A stretch of 63,205 nucleotides of DNA from Nitrospira sp. CR1.3 (lineage in GTDB: Bacteria > Nitrospirota > Nitrospiria > Nitrospirales > Nitrospiraceae), in contig WIAH01000020.1 of assembly GCA_014055525.1 (NCBI GenBank), forward strand, positions 1 through 63,205, given 5' to 3'. This document shows positions 62,042 through 63,205 of this stretch, piece by piece. Position numbers and translations under genes: made by a program. The stretch's first letter is position 1, and each line of letters starts with the position of its first letter. The notes beneath the pieces were generated by a model that was not told the origin of the DNA, did no database searches, and saw only the letters and a program-made list of their open reading frames with translations.

Positions 62042-62869
62042 CTAAAGCCTTTTCTCATGCTTCTTGAAAATATCCTTGACGATCTCGAGGGCAACTGGCT
62101 TCGGTGAGGCAAAAAAGAGATAGTAGACAACGGCGTCTCGTGAGTTTCGCATGGCGAGGGGTTTAGACACATGCTTGAATCCGGCTTCACACAGTAACCG
62201 TTTCCTGAAAGCATCTGTAACGGCTTGATTGTTCGTCTTTTCTTCGTAGCCAAACAAATTGCCTGCCGTGGAGTATGCAGCCGATTTCCAGCTTTCATCC
62301 CCCCAGAAACGAGTCATCCGCTCAGACTGTTCGGGAGGAACAGACTGAGGATCGTGCTTGAGCACATTCATATTCATATCCATGATTGGAAAGTTCAGAA
62401 AGATCTCAATGGATTTCATCTGTCCAGCAGTATAGATCACCTTCCAATCAAGATGCAGCCCATAGGGATCGAGGAGACAGAGTCCACGTCGGTAGTGTTT
62501 GAATTGCACTTGAGGAAATACTTCTTCGACAAGCACCTGGTTGCAGTCGCCTTCATGAACGAATACATTTGCTCGTTTCTGAGCCGCTTGTTGTAACGAC
62601 TCAACTCGAGCCTGGTTGATGTCAATAAAATGATACTCCGGAAATGGAGGATTTACTTTCAGAGCATTCAGTGGCGAACCGGGCACGAACTCTTTCGTTG
62701 AGCGAGACAGATGAACCCCGGCTCCTGCAAACGCATCGATGTAAACATGGTGCAGTTTCGGCTTCTTCAGGGAAGAAAGTATTTTGGAGTATGCCTGTGC
62801 GTACTCTCGTACGATATCGAGTTTTACTTCCGACCAAGGACCGATCTCATCAATAGCTGAAGCCGCCAC
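62042..62869 (-). CDS. tcmP: three-Cys-motif partner protein (TcmP-like)
   Basis: A 275-residue protein matching the three-Cys-motif partner family: [20 protein letters not shown] at the start, [34 protein letters not shown], and [17 protein letters not shown]. The DAFAGAG, FIDIN and DPYG elements resemble methyltransferase motifs I, II and IV, so SAM binding is plausible. It precedes the DUF5131 gene by eight bases and is very likely its functional partner. The cassette lies beside a repeat copy and appears acquired. The role is not known; a nucleic-acid modification or defence function is inference. Confidence 0.85.
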   Translation of the reverse strand: MAASAIDEIGPWSEVKLDIVREYAQAYSKILSSLKKPKLHHVYIDAFAGAGVHLSRSTKEFVPGSPLNALKVNPPFPEYHFIDINQARVESLQQAAQKRANVFVHEGDCNQVLVEEVFPQVQFKHYRRGLCLLDPYGLHLDWKVIYTAGQMKSIEIFLNFPIMDMNMNVLKHDPQSVPPEQSERMTRFWGDESWKSAAYSTAGNLFGYEEKTNNQAVTDAFRKRLLCEAGFKHVSKPLAMRNSRDAVVYYLFFASPKPVALEIVKDIFKKHEKRL

Positions 62870-63205
62870 GAGCGCAGCTTAGTCGAGCACTATTGTGTCG
62901 TCAAATTGCTGGTATTTCTTGTGCGGGTGGCGCGGCGACCGGGGCAGATTTATCACCCACCCAACCCAGCCGCGCCGAGACGCGGTCGCTCGCCAGGCGC
63001 GCGGAACGGAAGGGCCCCACTGGGGGATGGGTAGGGGACTGTCGCCATTCTGACCGGCGACTGTCCCCGTCAATTAGCGGGACAGCAACTGTCTTGACTG
63101 TCAAGCGCAGAAACGAACATGGGTGATACATCCTCGAAACACTATCGCACACACTTAGCCGAGGAACCACGAGCGCCGTTGGGTGCGGGCTCTGCTATAC
63201 CCCGG
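62870..63205. other. intergenic region with repeat copy
   Basis: No credible gene. It holds the family A repeat copy 3 and hairpin GGGGACTGTCGCC (63034) with GGCGACTGTCCCC (63056). The tcmP promoter should be near the left end; nothing clear is seen. Confidence 0.4.
62925..63068. repeat. palindromic repeat, family A copy 3
   Basis: Begins GCGGGTGGCGCGGCGACC like copy 2, contains AGGGCCCCACTGGGGGATGG as in copy 2, and ends in the inverted pair GGGGACTGTCGCC and GGCGACTGTCCCC. An internal segment (62957-62988) matches, inverted, the centre of the family B element at 15933-16071. Confidence 0.65.

Noticed and set aside
62893..63126. Short plus-strand frame in the right-end repeat
   Set aside because: It reads through repeat family A with no domain and no ribosome binding site.

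Overview
The window looks like a chromosomal piece of a GC-rich, Gram-negative, aerobic bacterium, most likely a Nitrospira-type member of the Nitrospirota. This placement is inference from gene style (paired DsrE/TusA sulfur-carrier proteins, DUF3015 and TRL-like secreted proteins, an S16-type secreted peptidase beside a Rieske oxygenase, LptE and MlaA for an outer membrane) and from several families of short palindromic repeats between genes. No 16S rRNA gene is present to settle it. There is no prophage, no recognisable transposase and no CRISPR array.

Layout. 1-4.4 kb: an exported protein, a convergent pair of unknown genes, a YbaK-like deacylase, a small DUF4177-like protein and two palindromic repeat copies. 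4.4-11.9 kb: polA, small membrane and exported proteins, DsrE, nth, rpsU overlapping a formiminotransferase-cyclodeaminase gene, tusA and a second DsrE gene. 12.1-16.9 kb: Rieske oxygenase, secreted Lon-type (S16) domain protein, Kef-type antiporter, a palindromic element and an exported protein. 17.0-18.7 kb: an accessory insert carrying one HEPN-like gene between inverted repeats. 18.7-30.8 kb: UDP-sugar epimerase, metallo-beta-lactamase-fold and VOC proteins, two SUMF1-type secreted proteins around an unusual fused uroporphyrinogen-III synthase gene, alcohol dehydrogenase, YceI, a TonB-like protein, and the tdh-kbl threonine degradation operon.

30.9-41.2 kb is an envelope region: MlaA lipoprotein, alpha/beta hydrolase, beta-barrel protein, TRL-like lipoprotein, DUF4105 protein, two DUF3015 proteins, phosphodiesterase, M48 peptidase, AIM24 protein and a Tat-exported amidohydrolase. 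41.4-47.2 kb holds a 1263-residue TPR/low-complexity/membrane protein divergent from a secretin. 47.3-55.7 kb is housekeeping: tRNA-His, pyrF, rpsT, holA, lptE, leuS, a methyltransferase, a HAD phosphatase and der. 55.9-61.2 kb: unknown proteins, an ECF sigma/anti-sigma/cytochrome c operon with stop-start overlaps, a large exported protein and aat. 61.3-62.9 kb: a two-gene accessory cassette (DUF5131 three-Cys protein plus TcmP-like partner) followed by another repeat copy.

The strongest candidates for undescribed biology are the DUF5131/TcmP cassette, the HEPN-like gene bounded by inverted repeats, the four-helix-bundle/HemD fusion, the secreted S16 peptidase domain beside a Rieske oxygenase, and the giant TPR-membrane protein beside the orphan secretin. 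Several starts were moved from the longest reading frame to internal codons with good ribosome binding sites; this is noted in the entries.
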